Origin: Candidatus Copromonas faecavium (nom. illeg.)
GTDB lineage: Bacteria > Bacillota > Clostridia > Lachnospirales > Lachnospiraceae
NCBI GenBank assembly: GCA_018712915.1
Contig: DVGC01000064.1
Coordinates: forward strand, 1 to 64,000
Direction of reading: 5' to 3'
DNA length: 64,000 bases
Shown: positions 24,875 through 32,088 of the stretch, one piece after another
Layout of the letters: each line of letters opens with the position of its first letter
Position numbering within the stretch: position 1 is the first letter of the stretch
Program-made: the position numbers and the translations under genes
The notes under the pieces: generated by a model
Databases searched by the model: none
What the model saw: the letters and a program-made list of their open reading frames with translations, nothing else
Told to the model about the DNA's origin: nothing

Positions 24875-26224
24875 ATGGAAACGGTTCATGGTTTGGTCTG
24901 GGGGCCGGCGATGCTTCTGGCCTTTCTTCTGGTGGGAATCCGGTATAGCGTGCGTCTTCGCGGATTCCAGCTTTTGGGCTTTTTTCACTGGTGGAAAACG
25001 ACGGCAGGAAGCATTGGAAGGAACTTGCGTGAGAAAACGGAAAGGGCAGGGGAGAAGGAAAAAATTTCCCAGCTTCAGTCGGCCTGCACGGCGTTGGCTG
25101 CTACTATCGGTACAGGGAACATTACCGGCGTGGCCACCGCTTTGCTGGCGGGAGGCCCGGGCGCCATTTTCTGGATGTGGGTTTCCGCCTTCCTCGGGAT
25201 GGCCACGGCCTATGGGGAGACGGAGCTGGGAATCCGATACCGCAGGAGGGAACGGGAAGGAGGGTGGCTGTCCGGTCCCATGCTTTATCTTGAAAAGGGA
25301 CTGCAATGCAGGCCCTTGGGGATTCTGTATGCCTTCCTTTGTGTAACTGCTTCTTTTGGCATGGGGAGCATGGTACAGGCCAATGCCATTTCGGAAAGCT
25401 TGGGATTCGCTTTTTCCATGCCGGCCGTGGCTGTGGGAATGCTTCTGACGGTATTGGTTGGAAAAATTCTTCTTGGAGGTGCACTGGGAATTGCGAAAAC
25501 GGCAGAAAAGCTGGTTCCGGTATCGGCAGCCATCTACCTGGCCGCTTCTGCTGGCGTGCTGTTTGTGTATCGGGAGAATATACTTCCTGCACTGGGCCTG
25601 ATCATAAAGGATGCATGTTCCTTTGACAGTGTGGCCGGAGGAGCAGCAGGTTTTGGGGTCAGCCGGGCCATGCGCTACGGAATTGCCAGGGGCGTGTTTT
25701 CCAATGAAGCCGGTCTTGGAAGTATGGCGGTTTTAAACGGCGGTGTGGAAGAAACAAGGCCGGGGATCCAGGGGCAGTGGGCCATGTTTGAGGTGTTTTT
25801 TGATACCATTGTCAGCTGTACGGTGACGGCACTGGTTATTTTATGTGTGATGGGGGCGCAGGTGGGGATGTTTTCCGGCAACGGGGCCGATCTGACCGGC
25901 TTCTGCTTTGAGGCCGGGCTGGGAAATTTGGGAGGTTATGCCGTTTCCGTCTGCGTGGTGCTGTTTGCCTTTGCCACTATCATTGCATGGTATTATATGG
26001 GAAAACAGTCGGCGGCGTACCTGGGAGAGACGCTGGGAAAGGATCTGGGATACCCCTATCTCTGCTTCTATCTGGCGGCTGTGTTTGTGGGAAGTCTGGG
26101 CCCGATGGAGGCGGTCTGGGAATTATCTGATATTTTAAACGGATTGATGGCAGTCCCTAATCTCCTGGCTTTGGCGGTGCTTTCCGGGCAAATTTCCCGT
26201 CCGGCCCCGGCCGTTCATTCATAA
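24875..26224 (+). CDS. Alanine/glycine:cation symporter (AGCS family)
   Basis: 449 residues from the ATG preceded by GGGGAG at 24862-24867. About ten to eleven transmembrane helices, with AGCS hallmarks ACTALAATIGTGNITGVATA, RYGIARGVFSNEAGLGSMA and FAFATIIAWYYMGKQSAAYLG. The family imports alanine, glycine or sometimes glutamine with Na+ or H+. It is transcribed alone, divergent from the phospholipase-C-family gene; hairpins lie 135-215 bases downstream. Confidence 0.95.
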   Translation: METVHGLVWGPAMLLAFLLVGIRYSVRLRGFQLLGFFHWWKTTAGSIGRNLREKTERAGEKEKISQLQSACTALAATIGTGNITGVATALLAGGPGAIFWMWVSAFLGMATAYGETELGIRYRRREREGGWLSGPMLYLEKGLQCRPLGILYAFLCVTASFGMGSMVQANAISESLGFAFSMPAVAVGMLLTVLVGKILLGGALGIAKTAEKLVPVSAAIYLAASAGVLFVYRENILPALGLIIKDACSFDSVAGGAAGFGVSRAMRYGIARGVFSNEAGLGSMAVLNGGVEETRPGIQGQWAMFEVFFDTIVSCTVTALVILCVMGAQVGMFSGNGADLTGFCFEAGLGNLGGYAVSVCVVLFAFATIIAWYYMGKQSAAYLGETLGKDLGYPYLCFYLAAVFVGSLGPMEAVWELSDILNGLMAVPNLLALAVLSGQISRPAPAVHS

Positions 26225-26357
26225 ATTGTTCAAATTCTTTTTAAAATTCTTTTACACATTCCACATGATTTCTTCATGTTTTATGGATATCATATAACCA
26301 TAAACAGAGAAACATCCGTAGAGATGCTGCTTATAAGATTTTTTTCATAATACTCGG

Positions 26358-26388
26358 GCTGATAATGAGAATTATCAGCTCTCCTCCC
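26358..26388 (+). terminator. Possible weak terminator
   Basis: GCTGATAAT (26358-26366) pairs with ATTATCAGC (26371-26379) around a 4-base loop. A C/T-rich segment ending in CCCTTTTTC follows. It is one of two hairpins in the gap after the symporter gene. Confidence 0.5.
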
Positions 26389-26415
26389 TTTTTCAAATAA
26401 TCATTTTGTGAAAAG

Positions 26416-26438
26416 AGCACCCGGCAGGGTGCTTTTTT
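26416..26438 (+). terminator. Intrinsic terminator
   Basis: AGCACCC (26416-26422), loop GGCA, GGGTGCT (26427-26433), then a run of six T. A textbook terminator, 190 bases after the symporter stop. Either it ends a long 3' end of that gene, or it ends a separate short transcript from 26225-26440. Confidence 0.9.
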
Positions 26439-26741
26439 CATTTGCCGGGAAACTTCGTTCCCTATGATAAAACGCTGTGAAACATCATGCTGTTCGATGC
26501 AGCGCTCTTTGGGCTGGGGACTCACACGAAAGGAAAATGAGACGCGAATCCTAAATATTTGGTTAAGAAATTTTAAGAGAAAAGACTGCTGGATGAAATG
26601 TTTCTCTGCTATATTGTTGATATAGAAAATGGAAAGCCGGAAGCCGGTCCGGGGAATGAAAGCTGGTCTGGAAGAATCATCTATGCCGGGGAGGTACCCG
26701 TCAGGCGGCACCGGATCTGGTATATGAGGAGGTTTGTGATT

Positions 26742-27527
26742 ATGAGAAAAAAAACAGTATGGATTACGACGGCTGCAGTAATAGGTGTGATGTGTCTGGG
26801 AGGATGTGCGGCCGCGCCGGCATCTGCGACCAGCATTCCCGATGTTATTACGGTGCGAAATGAGGACGGCCAGGACGGGAAGCTGACATTAAACAGCAGT
26901 GAGAGCGTAACTGTGACGCCGGATATGGCAGAGATTGTTTATGGCATTACCACAGAGGATACGGATGCCGTGGCATGCCAGCAGAAAAATACGGAGCTGT
27001 TAAATCAGCTGGTGGAATATTTGAAGGGACAGGATATTTCGGAGTCTTCGATTACGACCTCCCGTTTTTCCATGGTTCCCCAGTACGATTGGAGCGGAAA
27101 TACCCGTACGTTATTGGGATACCGGATGGATACGGAGGTCACTGTAACGGATATTGCCGTGGCAGATGTGGGAACCCTTCTTTCCAATGGAGTTAATGCG
27201 GGAGCCAATGAAATTTATTCAGTATCTTATTTTTCCAGTCAGTACGATACCGCTTACGCAGATGCTCTGGCAAAGGCAGTAGACGCGGCCAGGACGAAAG
27301 CGGAGGTTCTGGCAGAGGCCAGCGGAAAAACTTTGGGGAAAGTGCTGAATATTCAGGAATATCAGGACAGTCAGAGCGACCGGTATAAAGAGGGAACAGT
27401 CAACATGAGCCGGGATGCAGCTGAGGAAGCGGCTGGTGTGGCGGACATGAATGTCATGCCGGGAGAAATGGATGTGACGGCGAATATCAGCATTGAATTT
27501 GAACTGGTGGCTCAGGCGGCCCAGTAA
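26742..27527 (+). CDS. SIMPL (DUF541) domain lipoprotein
   Basis: 261 residues from the ATG with AGGAGG at 26727-26732. The N-terminus is a lipoprotein signal with lipobox LGGC (Cys22). The mature part is a single SIMPL domain: VTVTPDMAEIVYGITTEDTD, SSITTSRFSMVPQYDW, LLGYRMDTEVTVTDI and ALAKAVDAARTKAEVLAEASG are characteristic. The family is periplasmic or surface-located and poorly understood; the E. coli relative YggE affects oxidative stress. It appears monocistronic, followed by a terminator. Confidence 0.88.
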   Translation: MRKKTVWITTAAVIGVMCLGGCAAAPASATSIPDVITVRNEDGQDGKLTLNSSESVTVTPDMAEIVYGITTEDTDAVACQQKNTELLNQLVEYLKGQDISESSITTSRFSMVPQYDWSGNTRTLLGYRMDTEVTVTDIAVADVGTLLSNGVNAGANEIYSVSYFSSQYDTAYADALAKAVDAARTKAEVLAEASGKTLGKVLNIQEYQDSQSDRYKEGTVNMSRDAAEEAAGVADMNVMPGEMDVTANISIEFELVAQAAQ

Positions 27528-27536
27528 AGAGAAGAA

Positions 27537-27583
27537 AGACCGGCGATGCGGAAGTGATATGCTTTCTGCGGAGCCGGTTTTTT
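27537..27583 (+). terminator. Terminator after the SIMPL gene
   Basis: ACCGGC (27539-27544) pairs with GCCGGT (27573-27578), enclosing a second, imperfect GCGGAAG/CTTTCTGC stem, and is followed by six T. It directly follows the SIMPL stop codon. Confidence 0.8.
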
Positions 27584-27763
27584 ATGGGAAGGTCAAAGGT
27601 CTTTCCGGCCGGAGCTTTGCTCTGGACAGGAGAGGGTTTCTCCTTTATAATATGATACAGAGGCTGGAAATTCCTGTTAAGCAAATTGGAAGAAGGAAGT
27701 TTGACTTTGCCTCTTTAATAACAAAAACGAAATTTGAAGGGAAATAAAGGAGGAACTTGCGAG

Positions 27764-28282
27764 ATGCAGAATCCGGTAATTACCATTGAGATGATGAATG
27801 GAGATGTCATAAAGGCAGAGCTTTATCCGGAGATCGCTCCCAATACGGTGAATAATTTTCTGAGCCTGGTGAAGAACGGATTTTATGACGGACTGATTTT
27901 CCACAGAGTGATCAGAGGTTTTATGATTCAGGGCGGATGCCCCAATGGAAACGGAATGGGCGGCCCTGGCTACAGCATTAAGGGAGAATTTTCCAGCAAT
28001 GGTTTCCCCAATACGCTGGCTCATACAGAGGGCGTTCTTTCCATGGCACGGGCCATGTCCCCCAATTCTGCCGGTTCTCAGTTTTTTATCATGCATAAGG
28101 CTGCTCCCCATCTGGATGGTCAGTATGCAGCCTTCGGAAAGGTCATCGAGGGTATGGATGTGGTGGATAAGATCGCGGAAACCCGGACAGATTACAGCGA
28201 TAGCCCGATGAAGGAGCAGAAAATTAAATTCATTACGGCGGAAACCTTTGGCCAGGATTATCCGGAACCGGAAACCTGTTAA
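27764..28282 (+). CDS. Cyclophilin-type peptidyl-prolyl isomerase
   Basis: 172 residues from the ATG with AAGGAGG at 27747-27753; an upstream in-frame start overlaps that site. The cyclophilin signature is clear: GLIFHRVIRGFMIQGGCPNG with the catalytic arginine in FHRVI, GSQFFIMHKAAPHLDG and YAAFGKVIEG. It has no signal peptide, so it probably acts in the cytoplasm on protein folding. The next gene starts 27 bases later and may share the transcript. Confidence 0.95.
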   Translation: MQNPVITIEMMNGDVIKAELYPEIAPNTVNNFLSLVKNGFYDGLIFHRVIRGFMIQGGCPNGNGMGGPGYSIKGEFSSNGFPNTLAHTEGVLSMARAMSPNSAGSQFFIMHKAAPHLDGQYAAFGKVIEGMDVVDKIAETRTDYSDSPMKEQKIKFITAETFGQDYPEPETC

Positions 28283-28309
28283 AAAGCGGAATGGAGTACG
28301 AAACAGGTT

Positions 28310-29020
28310 ATGAAGGAAATCCGATATGCAAAGGTTAATGGGGAATCGATCCCTGTAGTGATTTCTGATGAGACGGAGGCTCTCCTGGCTGCGAAAGCAG
28401 ATGGGAGGGCCATTATTGGATTGGCGGGAATGGATGGAAATCCGGCGGAATTTGCGCTGGAGCGGCTGGAAGACGCGGATGAAGAGATTCTGGAACGGGC
28501 AGCCAGGAGACATCTGGGGCTGCCCTGGACCATTTGTGTGACGAAGCGCCTGATCATTCGGGAAATTTTTGCCGATGATTATGAGGCCATCTGGGAAAAC
28601 CAGGTCGGCACCGGATTTGGGACCATAGAAAAGCTGGAGGCCTATACGAAAAACCAGTACCGGTTTTACGGCTTTGGTTTCTGGGCGCTGATAAAACAGG
28701 ACAGCAGGGAGCTTGTGGGAGTGGCGGGATTAACGATCCCACGGGACTGGAGCGGAGAGGGAAGCTGGTTTTCTCTGAAGCTTCCGCCGCCGGAAGATCA
28801 GGAAGAACCTTTTGAGGATGCCCTGGAACTGGGATATCACCTGTTTTTACCCTGGCGGAGGATGGGATACGCAAGGGAAGCCTGCCTGGCCATCCTGGAA
28901 TACGGAAGGCTTCAGCTTGGCGTTTCCAACTATACAGCCTGGATCCGGAAGGGAAACCTTGCATCGGAAAAATTTGCAGAGTCCCTGGGATTTGTCAGGG
29001 AAGGGAACGGAGGGCCCTGA
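28310..29020 (+). CDS. GNAT-family N-acetyltransferase
   Basis: 236 residues. The N-terminal about 75 residues are an extra, non-GNAT segment; the acetyltransferase fold covers about residues 78-230, with TKRLIIREIFADDYEAIWEN (RimJ/RimL-type start), LELGYHLFLPWRRMGYAREA as the acetyl-CoA binding loop and NLASEKFAESLGFVREG at the end. This is the subgroup that acetylates ribosomal or small-molecule amines. Substrate unknown. It lies just behind the cyclophilin gene. Confidence 0.85.
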   Translation: MKEIRYAKVNGESIPVVISDETEALLAAKADGRAIIGLAGMDGNPAEFALERLEDADEEILERAARRHLGLPWTICVTKRLIIREIFADDYEAIWENQVGTGFGTIEKLEAYTKNQYRFYGFGFWALIKQDSRELVGVAGLTIPRDWSGEGSWFSLKLPPPEDQEEPFEDALELGYHLFLPWRRMGYAREACLAILEYGRLQLGVSNYTAWIRKGNLASEKFAESLGFVREGNGGP

Positions 29021-29157
29021 GGCAATGCCGGAAAGAAAAGAGTGCCCGGAGACAGAAGAAATGGTGCAAACGATGCAGCGCGTCCGAAAGCGAAAAATAC
29101 TGCAGCAGCAGATGACTCCGGAACCGGCAGGAAATACCGGAGAAATACAGAAAATAC

Positions 29158-29202
29158 TTGCCAAATCCACCTGTTATGCCATATACTAAATATTGTATAC
29201 AA
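29158..29202 (+). promoter_or_regulatory. Promoter with palindromic GntR-type operator before ispE
   Basis: A -35 box TTGCCA (29158-29163), an 18-base spacer and a -10 box TATACT (29182-29187) are followed by the perfect 10-base palindrome TTGTATACAA (29193-29202), which would cover the transcription start. GntR/FCD regulators commonly bind TNGTANACNA-like palindromes, and such a regulator is the second gene of this operon. It therefore looks like a self-repressing operator. The inference is unproven. Confidence 0.65.
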
Positions 29203-29237
29203 GAAACAGAAAAATGTACAATTTGAAAGGAAAACAA

Positions 29238-30167
29238 ATGATAGACCGATTGGAATTAAAGGCCTATGGAAAAATTAATCTGGGGTTGGATGTGGTAAGA
29301 AAACGGGAAGACGGATACCATGAGGTCCGCATGATCATGCAGACCGTCCATTTGCATGACCGGATTCTCATGGAACGGACAGAGGGGCAGCTTCAGGTAA
29401 CGTCGGATCTTTCTTACGTTCCCGACGGCGAGGGAAACCTTGCTTACCGGGCTGCCAGACTCTTAATGGATGAATTTGGAATTACCGGAGGCTTATCGGT
29501 ACAGATTAGAAAGCGGATCCCCGTGGCGGCCGGCATGGCCGGAGGAAGTACGGACGCGGCGGCTGTTTTAGTGGGCGTCAACCGGATGTTTGATTTGGGA
29601 CTTTCCAGGAAGGAACTGATGGAACGGGGAGTGTGCCTGGGGGCTGATGTTCCCTACTGCATTCTCCGCGGAACGGCTCTCTCCGAGGGAATCGGTGAGG
29701 TTCTGACGGAGCTTCCGGCGCCGCCGTCCTGCCATCTGGTGCTGGCCAAGCCCCAGATTTCCGTGTCAACAAAAGAGGTATACGGAAAGCTTAGGGTAAA
29801 CGAGCTGAAACCGGAGGAGCATCCGGATATTGACGGAATGGCGGAGGCGATCCGGCAGGGGGATCTGGACGGAATCATCGGACGCCTGGGAAATGTGCTG
29901 GAAACAGTGACCGTTCCGGCGCATCCGGAAATCTCAAGAATGAAAAAGATTTTATTGGATCATGGGGCTGCAGGAACTTTAATGAGCGGCAGCGGGCCAA
30001 CCGTATTCGGCATGTTTAAAGACCTGGAAGATGCAGAAAAGGCCTGCCAGGCTTTGCGGGAGGCGGAAGGACGGAATCTGACAAAACAGGCATATGTCAG
30101 CGGATTTTTTAATCCGGTGCGGATAGGAAAAACGGGGAAAGGAAGGGACGGACATGCATCAGTTTGA
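29238..30167 (+). CDS. ispE: 4-diphosphocytidyl-2-C-methyl-D-erythritol kinase
   Basis: 309 residues from the ATG with GAAAGGA at 29225-29231. GHMP kinase family: KAYGKINLGLDVVRKREDGYHE near the start (catalytic lysine region), the ATP loop PVAAGMAGGSTDAAAV, and LMSGSGPTVFG near the end. It phosphorylates CDP-ME in the non-mevalonate isoprenoid pathway, needed for undecaprenol and other isoprenoids. It overlaps the GntR gene by 14 bases. A candidate operator for that regulator covers its promoter. Confidence 0.95.
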   Translation: MIDRLELKAYGKINLGLDVVRKREDGYHEVRMIMQTVHLHDRILMERTEGQLQVTSDLSYVPDGEGNLAYRAARLLMDEFGITGGLSVQIRKRIPVAAGMAGGSTDAAAVLVGVNRMFDLGLSRKELMERGVCLGADVPYCILRGTALSEGIGEVLTELPAPPSCHLVLAKPQISVSTKEVYGKLRVNELKPEEHPDIDGMAEAIRQGDLDGIIGRLGNVLETVTVPAHPEISRMKKILLDHGAAGTLMSGSGPTVFGMFKDLEDAEKACQALREAEGRNLTKQAYVSGFFNPVRIGKTGKGRDGHASV

Positions 30168-30876
30168 AGTCAATATGGATGAATATCTGCCGCTTCGCGA
30201 CGTCGTCTTTAAGACACTCCGTCAGGCGATTTTAAAGGGGGAACTGGAGCCTGGGGAGCGTCTGATGGAAATTCAGCTGGCAGAACGGCTGGGAGTGAGC
30301 AGAACGCCGATCCGGGAAGCGATCCGCAAGCTGGAGCTGGAAGGCCTGGTGTTAATGATTCCCAGGAAGGGAGCCGAGGTAGCAAGGATCTCCGAGAAAA
30401 ATCTGAGGGATGTGCTGGAAGTGCGGAGATCGTTGGAGGAACTGGCCATCGATCTGGCCTGTCAGCGGATTACGGAGGAGGAGCTTGAGACCTTAAGAGA
30501 TGCCCAGAAAGAATTTGCTGCGGCCGTGGACAAGGGAGATGCCATGGAAATCGCCCAGACCGACGAGCGGTTCCATGAAATTATCTATGCGGGGACAAAG
30601 AACCAGAAGCTGATGCAGATTTTAAGCAACCTTCGGGAGCAGATGTACCGCTACCGCCTGGAATACATTAAGGATGCCAATAAGCGTCATGTGCTTCTGG
30701 TGGAGCATGAGCAGATTTTAAAAGCTTTAAGCCTCAGACATGTTCAGGAGGCCAAATTAGCGATTAGGGAACATATCGATAACCAGGAGATTACGGTTTT
30801 AAAAAATCTGAAGGAGCAGGAAAATGACGTTCAAAGAAAAGTATCTGGCAGGAGAAATCGAGTTCGAGGAGATTGA
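30154..30876 (+). CDS. GntR-family transcriptional regulator, FCD subgroup
   Basis: 240 residues. N-terminal winged helix-turn-helix (about 10-75) with LAERLGVSRTPIREAIRKLE, the GntR signature, then an all-helical FCD ligand-binding domain (about 90-225) with DERFHEIIYAGTKN carrying metal/ligand histidines. FCD regulators bind small carboxylic acids. It overlaps ispE upstream (14 bases) and the next gene downstream (53 bases), and a TTGTATACAA palindrome lies in the operon promoter, so autoregulation is likely. The effector cannot be told. Confidence 0.93.
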   Translation: MHQFEVNMDEYLPLRDVVFKTLRQAILKGELEPGERLMEIQLAERLGVSRTPIREAIRKLELEGLVLMIPRKGAEVARISEKNLRDVLEVRRSLEELAIDLACQRITEEELETLRDAQKEFAAAVDKGDAMEIAQTDERFHEIIYAGTKNQKLMQILSNLREQMYRYRLEYIKDANKRHVLLVEHEQILKALSLRHVQEAKLAIREHIDNQEITVLKNLKEQENDVQRKVSGRRNRVRGD

Positions 30877-31027
30877 CGGCTATATTGAAGTTTGGAACAA
30901 TATGGACGGGGAGCAGACCCTGGCGCAGTTTCTTGGCCTGAACGCGGAGGAAGAAGACCTCTGGATTGAGGACAGCGACGAGGCGCTGAAGGAGCTTTTA
31001 GATAAGGAAAGGGGAAATAACAGATGA
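30824..31027 (+). CDS. Small conserved acidic protein
   Basis: 67 residues, overlapping the GntR gene by 53 bases in another frame and the next gene by 4 (ATGA). The start has an AAGGAGCAGG site. Sequence features: TFKEKYLAGEIEFEEIDGYI at the N-terminus and a very acidic end with EEEDLWIEDSDEALKELLDK. I recall similar small proteins in this place in other Lachnospiraceae, and the spacing fits translational coupling, so I take it as real. No function is known to me. Confidence 0.7.
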   Translation: MTFKEKYLAGEIEFEEIDGYIEVWNNMDGEQTLAQFLGLNAEEEDLWIEDSDEALKELLDKERGNNR

Positions 31028-32061
31028 AAACAGTAACATTGGGGAAAACCGGGATTACGGTCAACAAAAACGGCTTCGGCGCTCTGCCGATTCAGAGAAT
31101 TACAAAGGAAGAAGCGGCCAGGCTGTTGAGAAAGGCGTACGACAATGGAATCAACCTGTTTGATACGGCCCGCGCCTATACGGACAGTGAAGAAAAAATC
31201 GGCTATGCCTTAAGCGATGTGAGAAATCACATCTTTATTACCACCAAGACGGCGGCGAAGAATGCGGAAGGGTTCTGGAAGGATCTGGAAACCAGCCTGT
31301 CCCTTCTGAAAACGGATCATGTGGACGTGTATCAGTTCCACAATCCGTCCGTTTGTCCCAAGCCGGGCGACGGCTCTGGCCTTTATGAGGCAATGGAAAA
31401 GGCAAAGGAGCAGGGAAAAATCCGGTTTATCGGAATCACCAATCACAGCCTGGCCGTGGCCAATGAGGCTATTGAGTCCGGCCTTTACGATACCCTTCAG
31501 TTCCCGTTCTGCTATCTCTGCAGTGACAAGGACATTGCCCTGGTAGAATCCTGCAAGGCACATAACATGGGATTTATTGCCATGAAGGCTCTGTCCGGAG
31601 GCCTGATCACCAATTCGGCTGCCGCCTATGCCTTTGAGGATCAGTATGACAATGTTCTTCCCATCTGGGGCGTTCAGAGGGAGCATGAGCTGGATGAGTT
31701 TTTAAGCTATATCGAGAATCCGCCGGTGATGACCGATGAGATCCGTGCCCTGATTGAAAACGACAGAAAGCAGCTTTACGGCAGCTTCTGCCGGGCCTGC
31801 GGCTACTGCATGCCCTGTCCGGTTGGAATTGAAATCAATACCTGTGCCAGAATGTCGCTGCTTCTGCGCCGTTCTCCGTCAGCATCCCATCTTTCTCCGG
31901 AGGGCCAGGCCAAGATGATGAAGATCAAGGACTGCCTCCACTGCAACAGCTGCATGAGCAAATGTCCGTACGGTCTGAATACGCCGGAGCTTCTGGCACG
32001 CAACCTGAAGGATTATGAGGAAATCCTGGCGGGAAAGGAAATTACTCCGACCAATTTCTAA
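31024..32061 (+). CDS. Aldo/keto reductase with C-terminal [4Fe-4S] ferredoxin domain
   Basis: 345 residues. The TIM-barrel aldo/keto reductase covers residues 1-270, with FDTARAYTDSEEKIGYAL holding the catalytic Asp/Tyr and VDVYQFHNPS further on. A C-terminal iron-sulfur part has CRACGYCMPCPVGIEI and CLHCNSCMSKCPYGL, as in the anaerobe-type ferredoxin-linked aldo/keto reductases. It probably reduces or oxidises a small carbonyl compound with electrons passed through the clusters. It is coupled to the small acidic gene by a 4-base overlap and so belongs to the ispE-gntR operon. Confidence 0.92.
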   Translation: MKTVTLGKTGITVNKNGFGALPIQRITKEEAARLLRKAYDNGINLFDTARAYTDSEEKIGYALSDVRNHIFITTKTAAKNAEGFWKDLETSLSLLKTDHVDVYQFHNPSVCPKPGDGSGLYEAMEKAKEQGKIRFIGITNHSLAVANEAIESGLYDTLQFPFCYLCSDKDIALVESCKAHNMGFIAMKALSGGLITNSAAAYAFEDQYDNVLPIWGVQREHELDEFLSYIENPPVMTDEIRALIENDRKQLYGSFCRACGYCMPCPVGIEINTCARMSLLLRRSPSASHLSPEGQAKMMKIKDCLHCNSCMSKCPYGLNTPELLARNLKDYEEILAGKEITPTNF

Positions 32062-32088
32062 AGGAATGATGTTCCGGAAAGGCATACG

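Larger units (their letters stand above)
26225..26741. other. 517-base gene-free gap
   Basis: No coding region could be supported here; a long in-frame extension of the next gene from 26598 has no ribosome binding site and no homology-like character. The gap holds two hairpins, one a clear terminator (26416-26438). The segment 26225-26350 is A/T-rich and could hold a promoter, but I see no convincing pair of boxes. Confidence 0.5.

Noticed and set aside
29021-29190. Small open frame after the acetyltransferase gene
   Set aside because: A start at 29025 gives about 54 residues with no ribosome binding site of quality and no family features, and it runs into the promoter of ispE.
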